This document shows positions 23,384 to 31,423 of a stretch of DNA of 64,000 nt, piece by piece. The translations under genes were made by a program, and so were the position numbers. The stretch lies in contig OZ316899.1 in the NCBI GenBank assembly GCA_973895155.1, positions 15,066,001 through 15,130,000 on the forward strand. Direction: 5' to 3'. Each line of letters starts with the position of its first letter. Position 1 is the first letter of the stretch. This stretch comes from Marsupella aquatica. Lineage: Eukaryota > Marchantiophyta. The notes under the pieces are model-generated. The model was not told where the DNA came from. It saw nothing but the letters and a program-made list of their open reading frames with translations, and made no database searches.

Positions 23384-24653
23384 ATGTTGGAGAAGCGCCG
23401 ATTAGAAGAAGCGGTGGCTTTGGAGAGAAGCAAGAAGGACGAGGTCATCCGTCGGCTTAGGGCAAGGGAAGCCGAGGTAGAAGACCTGAAGGCGGCCAAG
23501 AAAGCCCAAGATGAGCTGCGGATTAAGCGGCATGAGCTCAACATCATGCAGGGGCAATTGGATACCGCGCAGTCTGATAATCAGATTATCAAGGATAAAC
23601 TGACTCAGACCCAAGGTGAGCTGGCCGATTCGATCAAAGAAAAGGAGAAGTGGAAGCAAGAGCTGAGAGACGCAGAGGAGGCCCACATAGCAGCCAACAA
23701 TCTGGCCATGGCGGAAACTCAGAGAAGGGAACGGGCGTTGAAGGGGGAACTCGAGGATATCCGCGGAGCCCTTGAGCAGAAGGAGGCCGAGTTAGGGAAA
23801 TCCTATCAGGAGATTATCGTGCTGCGGCAGGAGCTTGCATCCATGACGGCCAGCTTCAAGGCCAACCTCCGCAAGAAAGACAACCAACTCGACCAGACTT
23901 ATGCCAAGATGAATAAAATGGAGTCTGAGGTTGTTATGGAGCTCGACAAGGAGCTGAGAGCAACCCAGGAGGAGAGGGCTACCTTAAAGGAGGAATTGGA
24001 GGAAGCCCAGAAGGAGCGGGAGGAGGCGCGCAAGGACCTGGATGAATTGCAGGAAGAGTTGGAGGAAAGCACGCGGAAGATGGAGAACTTACAGCGGCGA
24101 GCCGACAACCAAACGGAGCGGCTGAAGAAACAAGTCGCAGTATTTAAGTGCTTGGCTTCCTTCAGGTCCAACTCCAATTGGGGCAACCAAGTTACCAGGA
24201 GTAGTATTGGCCGAAGGACAAGCCAAGACACTTGCACCGGTGCCGGAGGTAAGTGGCAAGGGGAAGGGGCCAGCTGCCGAACCAAAGAAGAAGAAGCGAA
24301 AACCTTTTGGGTCAGGGAGTAATACGGCTCCTCAAGCCGTTGTGACCAAGGAGGTAAACCCAACACCAACCTCAGGCAGGGTCACGGCAGAGGATCCAAC
24401 TGCCCTAGAAGGCGGGGATGGCAAAGCCAAGGCCAGGATACTCGGTGATGAAGCCAGGGTACCGGATCCACCACTAGAACATGTCGGGGAGGCCGTGGCC
24501 GATGCTGAGGCCAAAGCCGAGGGTGGACCCAGTCAGGCCGATGGAGAGTTGACTTGGTCCGGAGCAGGTAATCTGTCAGAGGGCGGACCTACGGTAGTGG
24601 CTGTGGAGGAAGTGTTGGGGGCGTCCATTGAGGACCAGATACCACTGCCATGA
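23384..24653 (+). pseudogene. T element ORF, coiled coil and acidic tail (copy 1)
   Basis: Starts MLEKRRLEEAVALERSKKDE and forms about 250 residues of charged heptads (EVIRRLRAREAEVEDLKAAK, then IMQGQLDTAQSDNQIIKD), a long parallel or antiparallel coiled coil. A frameshift near 24160 separates a C-terminal part with a basic KKKKRKPFGS cluster, possibly nuclear, and an acidic end GASIEDQIPLP. The architecture matches copies 0 and 2. Confidence 0.65.
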
Positions 24654-25568
24654 CAATGGTGGAGGGCCGCTCCTTTTAAGGAGGCGGACGTGGAGGGAGG
24701 AGGCGTGAGTGGGCAGGGCGGGCTCAGATCTCCAAGTTTAGAATTAGGATCAGGACCAAGGGGCGGCCCTGACACTTAGCTTAGTGGGATTGCGGATCCA
24801 CTGGTAAGAGCAACACTTGTGCTCCTGCCTCACTGTACATAGGTAGATTACAGTTAGGTAGATTACAGTAGGGTAGATTAGGCTTACGCTACAAGGAATT
24901 AGGTGGATCCACTACCAGGATAAGTACCTGGGCAGTGGGGAGTTGAGGGCCTTCTTCCTTAGCAAGTTTTTAGTGCACCAGCAGGGCTGGGATCAAGTAG
25001 TTAAAGAAGCTCTCGGTTAGTTATACTGTGACCCTTGTGTATATTCATGTTTCCTCATACCTAAGAGATGAATAGAGTTGGCCTCACGGCTTAGTTCGCA
25101 GATCTTGTATATGAGAAGTACTCTTTGTATGGCAAGTGCATGGTATAACTCAGTCAGAAGGAGTCATTTTGCTATTTGTGTGTCGCATTAACTTGTTTGA
25201 AGATTGCCCACATCAACCAAGAAGGGAGTAAGCAAGGTAGTAAGAGTTGGATGTGTCGAGCTGAGAGAGGTCTTAGCGGCTTACCCAAGCCAGTTGGGGA
25301 TCATTCCGGCGGCGGAATCCAAACATACCTAAAAGGAAACCGAGAGAGGAGGACAAGGGAAGGCCTAGAATAGGCCGGCTACGTATCTCATGACCCGATG
25401 AAGGATCTGTCCAGTACATGTGAGTAAAATGTTAAATAGTAGTAGAAGGAAGTTAGCAGCGTCCCATGCCGCTAAGCCGCAAAATTGGCCTCGCCAAGAG
25501 CAAAACCTGCTGGAATCGGCTTGTGCAGAGGGGTTTCTTGGGTTTAGGGAGCCATGGGACGCACCACA
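24654..25568 (+). other. 3' tail of T copy 1
   Basis: About 0.9 kb with no gene. It contains a short direct repeat AGGTAGATTACAGT near 24841-24870, an AAGAAGCTCTCGGTTAG segment and a GGCGGCGGAATCCAAACAT segment shared with copies 0 and 2. Looks like a 3' untranslated region. Confidence 0.5.
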
Positions 25569-25571
25569 CGG

Positions 25572-26400
25572 TGTCGTGCCGAAAGATTTTGGCTCAAGAA
25601 TGGCTTTTATAGGGGATGATGGGCGAGGCCTCCCGGTTGGGTTGCGTGCATGCTGACTTGGAGGGGTTGCTTGGTTTGTTGGATTGAGGTTTGGTGATTG
25701 GGTGACTCATCGTCACCAGGTTTGGTGTTTGGGTGAGTCACCAGGCTTGGAGTTTGGATGAGCCTCGCTGCTGGCAGCTGGCTCAGACTGGGTGGTTGGG
25801 TTTTCGATGTTATTTAAGACTTGAGCCTCGGCTCATTGAGGTTGGCGGTTGTCTATTGAGATCTGTTGAGTTGCGCTCTGTGAGTTCCACTCCGTTCTGC
25901 GGAACTCGACTGTTGTGCGGCGGTTTTGGAGTTCTGAGTGAGTTTTTGATCCAGGTGGGGAATTTCTCAAGTCTGGAGTCTCGTTGATCCAGGCGGGGAT
26001 TTCTCAAGTTTGGAGTCTTGTCGATCCAGGCAAGATTTCTCAAGTTTGGAGCCTCGTTGGTCCAGGCCCGAGTTCCGTGCGAGTTGTTTTAGACTAGTGG
26101 AGTAGCTAGTCGAGTTTTTGGTTTTGTGAGCTAAGGAGGATAGTTTTTCCGTCAAATTTTGAGTAGTCAGTCACTCGAGGAGTTCTACTCGACAAGTTAG
26201 AGGTAGCGGCCCGCCGTAGGGCCAACTACCAGACTCTTGCGGGCAAGCTTACTCGAGGGCACCTATTGTAACCTTTGTGAGAAAAGTAAAAAATATAAAG
26301 GAGTGAGAGTTCCCTCCAAAAAGTGCTTGTCACCTGTCCCGATCGCAGCCAGAAATGCGTAGTTTGCCCGAGGAGCCCCTAACTTTAAGTCCTTGCGACA
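25572..26400 (+). mobile_element. Solo LTR in the target duplication of T copy 1
   Basis: 829 bp starting TGTCGTGCCGAAAG and ending CCTTGCGACA; TGTCG and CGACA are inverted. The flanks share ACGG (25568-25571, 26401-26404), giving a 4-bp duplication. It carries a TATTTAAG box near 25811 and an AAAATATAAAGG stretch near 26285, consistent with LTR promoter and poly(A) signals. No internal genes remain, so LTR-LTR recombination probably removed them. Short open frames inside are not conserved. Confidence 0.75.
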
Positions 26401-26401
26401 A

Positions 26402-26847
26402 CGGGGCATGAACCACACATTGCAAACTTGATTCCTTACACTACAAAACATAGAAACCTAATGCAATATGACAACACGGAATCAGATAGGAGAGACTTTG
26501 TAGCAGCCATGAAAAAGGGCAAGGTTCAATTCATTGCCATTAGCGGTCAACATTCGGCTAGAGCAGCCAGATGGATTCGAGAATGGGCAAAGAAGGATGC
26601 CAAGCTAACAGCATTGGAAAAAAAGCTGGAATTTCAAAAGTCAAGAATATTATCTCATCAAACACCATTGTCAATATTAGTTGAGCATTCAATGTGATCG
26701 AATGCTATCAATAGCACAGTGGTGTTTCAGTCATGCTTCAAAGATACAGTCGTTCATGCCAAGCAACAATTTATGGAATGTGAAAGACCTAACCAGCCAA
26801 AACATGGGGACAACAAAAAAAACGCTCAAGACAACCAAAAATTTCAG
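26402..26847 (+). pseudogene. Plus-strand X gene, exon 2 (right part)
   Basis: Resumes the frame broken at 20849: GHEPHIANLIPYTTKHRNL, then DRRDFVAAMKKGKVQFIAIS, GQHSARAARWIREWAKKD and STVVFQSCFKDTVVHAKQ, ending at TTTCAG before a GTACAA donor (26848). Copy B has the matching GHKPHVTDLIPFNAKQKK and GQHFARVARWICDWAKKD. A TGA at 26696-26698 interrupts it (VEHSM then stop; copy B has VEHSMRLNAIN). The QFIAISGQHSARAAR block looks like a globular domain of unknown function. Confidence 0.7.
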
Positions 26848-27350
26848 GTACAAAGTGTTACTGCTTGATGGGTACAATACCATAGACTCTCCATATGTGG
26901 TTACAATTGAGATGGGGATTTTTGAACACAAAGCTTCAAGTTTGGTTTGGATTGAGATGGTCCGAGTCCAGATGGATTCATGCACATTCAGTACAATATT
27001 TCCACTGATACCATCTAGTTTTGTGTTGGACTGGGATGGTCCCAGTCCAAATGGATTCACGCACATTCAATAGAATATTATCATTGATATTGTCTAGTTT
27101 TGTGTTGGACTGGGATGGTCCTAGTCCAAATGGATTCACGCACATTCAATATAATATTTCCACTAATACCATCTAGTTTTGTTTTGGACTGGGATGGCCC
27201 CAGTCCAAATTAAATCATGCACATTCAATAGAATATTTCCACTGATCAGACTGTCTAGTTTTGTGTTGGACTGGGATGATCCCAGTTTGCACCTGAGTGC
27301 ATTCAAACAATTGAGTTATGGAGCTAACAGACTTTCCTTTGCAATTGTAG
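26848..27350 (+). other. Intron 2 of the plus-strand X gene with 79-bp palindrome-bearing repeats
   Basis: GT at 26848 and GCAATTGTAG at 27341-27350. Inside are five units of about 79 bases. Each carries the core arm TTGGACTGGGA, loop TGG and the complementary arm; cores lie at about 26946, 27026 (perfect over 25 bases), 27105, 27184 and 27266. The corresponding intron in copy B (50191-50443) carries related but fewer cores. Confidence 0.85.
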
Positions 27351-28255
27351 GATTGGTTGGCTCTTGCAAGAATGACCATGAGAAGGAAGGATTGTCAAAA
27401 TGTTTACTGGTTACTTTTTGCTGACAATGCTCTTTTAGATTTATGGAGTTTGGTATGCCAGTTGTGGTTGGATGGAAAACTTCCTGATGGAGCTGGGGTA
27501 GAAGGAAATGAGAAGTCTGAAAAAGCAATTACTGTTGCCATGTTTCGTTGTTTTGATGGTGAGTTGATCTCACAAAGAGACATCACAAGAATACTGACGC
27601 GGGTGAAGTCAGGAAAGGTATTGCTAAAGAAAGACGCCTCTAATAAATCAGACATGCCATCTATAGAGGAGTTGGCCAAAGATGTGAAGATCGTGCGGAA
27701 ACTGAAGTCCCTTATTGAAGACTACTATTGCACCAAGGATGCGGTGAATTTCCCGATAATTACTAATTGGGGGAAAGTAGTTGAGGTTCTTCCTACGCTA
27801 ACAATTGATGCAGAGTTCAGCAGGTGTCAAAGAGCCGTTGGCGAGGTCTATCTTGCCAACCTTTTAAAGCCCAATCATACGCGGGAGAGCGCAATCTTGC
27901 CGATGGCATTGGCATTCCGCCTAGATGATATATATACTGCCAGAAATTTGGCGGATGATCACGTTCTTGGACCCTACCATGGGTTACATTTTTAGCGACA
28001 ATCTCATGAAGACCATTGATCCAGAGTCATTGCAAGAAGCTCCTCCGACCTGCCCTCTTGCCATTGTTGATTTTAGCCCCCAACAATCCAAAGCCAAAAT
28101 TCTTGTATACATCAAAGGATGTTGATTACAAAGTATGCAAGATTGACAAGGGAAAGGGAGAGGCTAAGGAAACAGATGAGGGGACACAAAACAATGACCT
28201 AAAAGTGGTTTTGGACCCAAAAGAGGTAGTCAAGATTATGAATATGGCCCCTTGA
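27351..28255 (+). pseudogene. Plus-strand X gene, exon 3 (central region)
   Basis: Begins DWLALARMTMRRKDCQNVYW, then LWLDGKLPDGAGVEG, RCFDGELISQRDITRI, IEELAKDVKIVRKLKSLIED, TIDAEFSRCQRAVGEVYLAN and LLKPNHTRESAILPMALAFR. A frameshift lies near 27960, and a second frame continues YIFSDNLMKTIDPESLQ. Copy B has the matching DAEFSRCRRATSEFYLSNLL and FFSDNLMKTVD. This part precedes the methyltransferase-like block and may be its N-terminal half. I looked for a catalytic D/S-P-P-Y/W motif here and did not find one. Confidence 0.65.
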
Positions 28256-28480
28256 TTTGAGACAGTTGGCAGTCGCAGTGGGTGGGTTAATCCTCATGCC
28301 AAACCCACGCGGATGATCCGAAGGATTATTGAATCCTTGTCAAAACCGGGAGATTTGGTTCTAGATTTTTTCTCCGATGGCCAAGTCATGAAGACATCAT
28401 TTTTTTGCGATAGGGAATGCTTTGTTTATTGTGACTCTCAGTTCGAGAGGCATTTTGAGGAAGCTTTTGCTTCCTACCTT
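28256..28480 (+). pseudogene. Plus-strand X gene, DNA N4/N6-methyltransferase-like block
   Basis: After a stop at 28254-28256 (NMAP then TGA) the frame reads GWVNPHAKPTRMIRRIIES, then LSKPGDLVLDFFSDGQVMKT and ECFVYCDSQFERHFEEAF. The pattern H-x-K-P, a helix, then PGDLVLDxFxxG followed by a strand and an acidic residue about 20 residues on matches the AdoMet-binding end of beta-class N4/N6 DNA methyltransferases (PF01555-like). In active members motif I is DPFxGSG; here it is DFFSDG, so cofactor binding is uncertain. Copy B has lost this block by deletion. Assignment rests on the motif pattern alone. Confidence 0.5.
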
Positions 28481-29412
28481 TGCGAGAGAGTTCCCTCACT
28501 TAAAGCCCATTGTGAATCACTTGCTGAAAATTCTCGACAATGGGCTACCACTGGTGCGGCTGTAGCTGTCGCTGTTGAATCCAACGGTTTTGAGTTTGAA
28601 GATGTTGCTGACAAAGTGGCTGAAGGCGTAGAGGCATCAAAGGGGGCATATGTCAAGAATTTGGATGACCGTGTTGGTCAAGGTGAGCCTTACAATGTAG
28701 ATGATGATATTGGACTTTCACCAAACCGTTCATCTGGTTTAGATGACATCCCTCCGGGGCCCAATGAAGTTCAGGTTGATGATAACTTGGACAAGGATGA
28801 TCCCAATCCAACACCGCCAGGAGGACAGATGGAGCAAATGGAAGGAGCAAGGGTTGATACATTTGATCGTCTTTCTTCAACAAATCTGATCAATGAAGGC
28901 GCAACGAGGCTTGGAGATTCAAATGAAGCTGAAACTCAAGAATTGACTCCGGGGGAGATTGATGGATTGCCTGACATTCCCATCAATCCAGGAGAAAATT
29001 CATCAACGGTTGTTGACAACCAGGCAGGTGCTTCAACTTGTCTTGACACACTCTTTTCAGCTTCTGATGACAAATTGGTGTTAGTTCGCTCACACTCGGG
29101 GAGTCCTATTGTCCTTCCGCTATCAAAAAAGAAAGGGAATAGAGTTGAATCAACTGGATGGAGGTCATTCCAGACGCATGATGTTACGTGTGGAAAATTG
29201 GGCCAAATAGAGGCCAAGAAATACCATTGGATGCTGCTCCTTCAATTCTAAATAAGGAGGAGTATAAGAGGGGAGAATTGGGGTTGATAACTCATGTTTG
29301 GACTTCACCTTATTGGGTAGAACAAAGTACTTCAGATGTCAATTTTGAAATCCAACAGGAGCTTGGTGCTGACATGATTATTGATGAATACGGATCTCTT
29401 ATTTTGGGATGA
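28481..29412 (+). pseudogene. Plus-strand X gene, acidic linker and conserved WTSPYWVE block
   Basis: A long Asp/Asn/Pro-rich, probably disordered region (NVDDDIGLSPNRSSGLDDIP, GEIDGLPDIPINPGENSSTV) followed by SASDDKLVLVRSHSGSPIVL. After a shift near 29215 comes LDAAPSILNKEEYKRGELGL, then HVWTSPYWVEQSTSDVNFEI. The second half is strongly conserved in copy B (LDAAPLILNREEYKRGELGL, then PVWTSPYWVEQSTLDVNF), where the acidic linker is shorter. Function unknown. Confidence 0.6.
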
Positions 29413-29463
29413 AATTCAGCCTTTGACTTTCTATTTATTCATACCAGTCTAAAATACTTGGTC

Positions 29464-29832
29464 AAGTGCAAGCTAGAGGGGTACTGAAAGGATCTCCATT
29501 TTCTCCACCAAAAGGACATAGGTCCTTGGTAAAAGCAATCACTAGAGGACAAAAAGACCAAAATGTTACATGGAATGGCCAGGATTGTTTTGGTGAGATT
29601 GAAAGGTAAGATCTTGCATGCCAAATCTTTGGAAGTGTGTCCACATATTTCGGAATTTAAGAAGAGTGCCCAATCTTTTTGGAAGTGTGCACAATCTTTT
29701 TGGAAGTGTGCCCAACCTTTTTGGGAGTGTGCTCAGCTAAATCTTAATGACATTTATACTCCTTTCACTCTCCTTTTTGAGCTAGTCCTTGGGGACTCCT
29801 TTGGTACCCCTCTAGCTTGCTTTTGACCACTT
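29464..29832. mobile_element. 369-bp MITE inside transposon X copy A
   Basis: Flanked by CTTGGTC on both sides (29457-29463, 29833-29839). The ends are inverted: GCAAGCTAGAGGGGTAC near the left and GTACCCCTCTAGCTTGC near the right, with AAGTG at both outermost ends. Copy B reads straight through the site (about 48150), giving a natural empty site. The interior has four near-repeats of TTTTTGGAAGTGTGCCCAA at 29640-29735. No transposase. Confidence 0.85.
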
Positions 29833-29904
29833 CTTGGTCCACAGAATGCGCTCACCAATTAAAGTCTCCATATCCGTCTACCCATTGTGGGGCTTCTAAA
29901 AATG

Positions 29905-30025
29905 GTATGTAGGTTACTTTTTTTCTTTTTTGTCAGCTGTTGTCCTGTATTTTTGGACTGAGACAATCCAAACCAAAGTTCACTTTTGGTTTTTTCTCTA
30001 AGAATGGTGTTTGGTGCACTTGCAG
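29905..30025 (+). other. Intron 3 of the plus-strand X gene with one palindromic core
   Basis: Donor GTATGT at 29905 and acceptor ACTTGCAG ending at 30025. A decayed palindromic core (TTGGACTGAGACAATCC) lies at 29953. The equivalent intron in copy B (47958-48072) holds a better core at 48007-48031 in the same relative place. Confidence 0.75.
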
Positions 30026-30490
30026 AATCGAGACCTGGTCCCGTCAAGCGGAAGTTGCTGATTTTGGGATTCTGTTGAATTCCAAAGCAAGGGCACATCC
30101 AGGAATATTGTCACCTCAAGTGGAGTGCATTGGGATAGAAAAAATGGTATTAGTTGCATGTATACAGAACGACCAGGGCTCCATGAGTTTCTAAAGTTGG
30201 TTTTTGACAGATTTGACGTTGCAATTTGGACATGTGCTGGGATACCGCGAACAATGAAAATGTTGAGCATGATGTTCACTGCTGAGGAGAGGTCAAAACT
30301 TCAGTTTGTATTCACACAGGTAGAAGCTTTTGACACAGGCATTCAAAGGCGTGACATTACAAACGGAAAGGCAAATGTGCTACTCAAGGATTTTTGGGTG
30401 GTATGGAATGCATTTGGAAATCTATATGATGAAACCAACACCCTCCTTGTGGATGACTCCCCCCTTAAGGCATTTGCCAACCAGACATGA
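30026..30490 (+). pseudogene. Plus-strand X gene, FCP1/NIF-like phosphatase domain
   Basis: HAD-type phosphatase fold of the FCP1 family, whose members remove phosphate from proteins such as the RNA polymerase II tail. Visible: KRKLLIL at the entry strand (the following catalytic loop is broken by a frameshift here; copy B reads LLILDLNKILWD), then YTERPGLHEFLKLVFDRFDV, AIWTCAGIPRTMKMLSMMF, LQFVFTQVEAFDTG, VLLKDFWVVWNAFGN and NTLLVDDSPLKAFAN. The order RPG-hEFL, FDVaIWT, KDl-vW and TLLvDDSP-Ka is diagnostic of the family. The catalytic loop has DLN rather than DxD, as in some plant FCP1-like proteins, so activity is doubtful. Truncated shortly after the DDSP motif. Confidence 0.8.
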
Positions 30491-30638
30491 CCGGATTATT
30501 TCCAGTGCCCTACACGCATGCCAATCGTGGAGATAATCTTCTTCTAGCAATTCTTTGGCCATGTCTTGAGAAACTATCACATGCAAGTGACATTTGATGT
30601 TATCTTCTTCTCAACTCTCCAAAGTGGTCTCTTTGCAC

Positions 30639-31040
30639 ATGAAGAGAGACAAGGCAACAAATGAGATTACTTATGATCAACTTAGCAAGAGATTTGCAGC
30701 AAAAATTTAGAAGTCACAGTTTACGCATAGTGTGTTGGACCTCAACACCAATGAGATTCCTTGGAATGTAAAACACCGTATATGTAGTTTACGTCCTGAG
30801 GCGGAACTTGACAATGTACTTGTCAACTCACTTGCTAAATTGTTTTTAGGAAGAGACTATTCAGGTACATATAGAGAAAATCCCAGACACTTTTTGCGGG
30901 AGATTATAGCCATTAGGAACAACACCATCAAATTTCAACTCCCTGAAAGTGAAGGGTGTTGCAACCGTGACAATAGGGTAGATAGGAAAGGAGATAGGGG
31001 CACATGCTCAAATACACATTGTACGGAGCACTTGATTTAG
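30639..31040 (+). pseudogene. Plus-strand X gene, conserved C-terminal block
   Basis: MKRDKATNEITYDQLSKRFA, a stop at 30708-30710, then VLDLNTNEIPWNVKHRICSL and GTYRENPRHFLREIIAIRNN, ending in a Cys/Arg/Asp-rich tail. Copy B (47337-46930) keeps the same frame without the stop (RLSVLDLNSNEIPWVVKHR, GPYRENPRHFLREIIAIRNN), showing selection or recency. The HFLREIIAIRNN core faintly recalls the C-terminal helices of Ire1-type nucleases, but I would not assign it on this basis. Confidence 0.6.
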
Positions 31041-31280
31041 AGATTTAATTGACTCGTGTTAAGCCCCTTAGATAGTAGAAATGGGTTCGTATTCATTGTA
31101 AATTTTCAGATAAATTTTATATAAATATTTAATAATCTATTTGGAATGATGTGATTTTGTTCACACTATCAATGGTCCTTAAATGGGGATGACATATTTT
31201 TATTAGTTCCTATCCTACAGTTCTTTGTGAATTATTAAATAATATAATATGTATTATTTATTAATATAATATTAATGTGA

Positions 31281-31400
31281 TTTGGCCTATAAAGTGTACA
31301 TTTAGGGACACAAAAGTGTACATTTGGTGTCTTGAAGTGTACATTTGGGGCCATGAAAGTGTACATTTCAAGACTCATTTGTGAAAAAAAGAAAATACAC
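31281..31400 (+). repeat. Subterminal repeats of X, right end
   Basis: Four or five copies of AAGTGTACATTTGG between the last coding block and the right inverted end, in the same orientation as those at the left end. Matching copies in reverse occur at 46590-46660 in copy B. Confidence 0.85.
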
Positions 31401-31419
31401 TTTTAATGAATAGGTTGAT
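31394..31419. repeat. Right terminal inverted repeat of transposon X
   Basis: 26 bases ending AATGAATAGGTTGAT, complementary to the left end with one mismatch, followed by the GAGT duplication. Confidence 0.92.
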
Positions 31420-31423
31420 GAGT

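Larger units (their letters stand above)
20855..25568 (+). mobile_element. T family element, copy 1
   Basis: 4714 bp, starting TGTGATGCCTAGCCAGG and ending GACGCACCACA. It is inserted in exon 2 of the X gene with the 5-bp duplication CGGGG (20850-20854 and 26402-26406, the right copy displaced by the solo LTR). Starts and ends agree exactly with copy 2. The ends have a short inverted match TGTGRTGC, like integrase-processed TG...CA ends, but no direct LTRs were seen between the first and last few hundred bases. It encodes no transposase or reverse transcriptase. Confidence 0.88.
13180..31419 (+). mobile_element. DNA transposon X, copy A (large, unclassified)
   Basis: An 18,240-bp insertion in copia integrase. 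The ends are inverted repeats of 26 bases (13180-13205 and 31394-31419) with 25 matches, starting ATCAGCCTATTC on one side and ATCAACCTATTC on the other. The flanks carry GAGT at 13176-13179 and 31420-31423; deleting the insertion and one GAGT restores the copia codons IFKE-WKAM. After subtracting nested T copy 1 and a solo LTR the element is about 12.7 kb. It has subterminal GTGTACATTTGG repeats, a minus-strand transposase-like gene and a plus-strand spliced gene. The 4-bp duplication and coding content do not match CACTA, hAT, Mutator or PIF elements as I know them. Confidence 0.9.

Noticed and set aside
30732-31040. Ire1-type KEN nuclease domain in the C-terminal block of X
   Set aside because: Only a short HFLREIIAIRNN similarity to the helical core; catalytic residues could not be matched.
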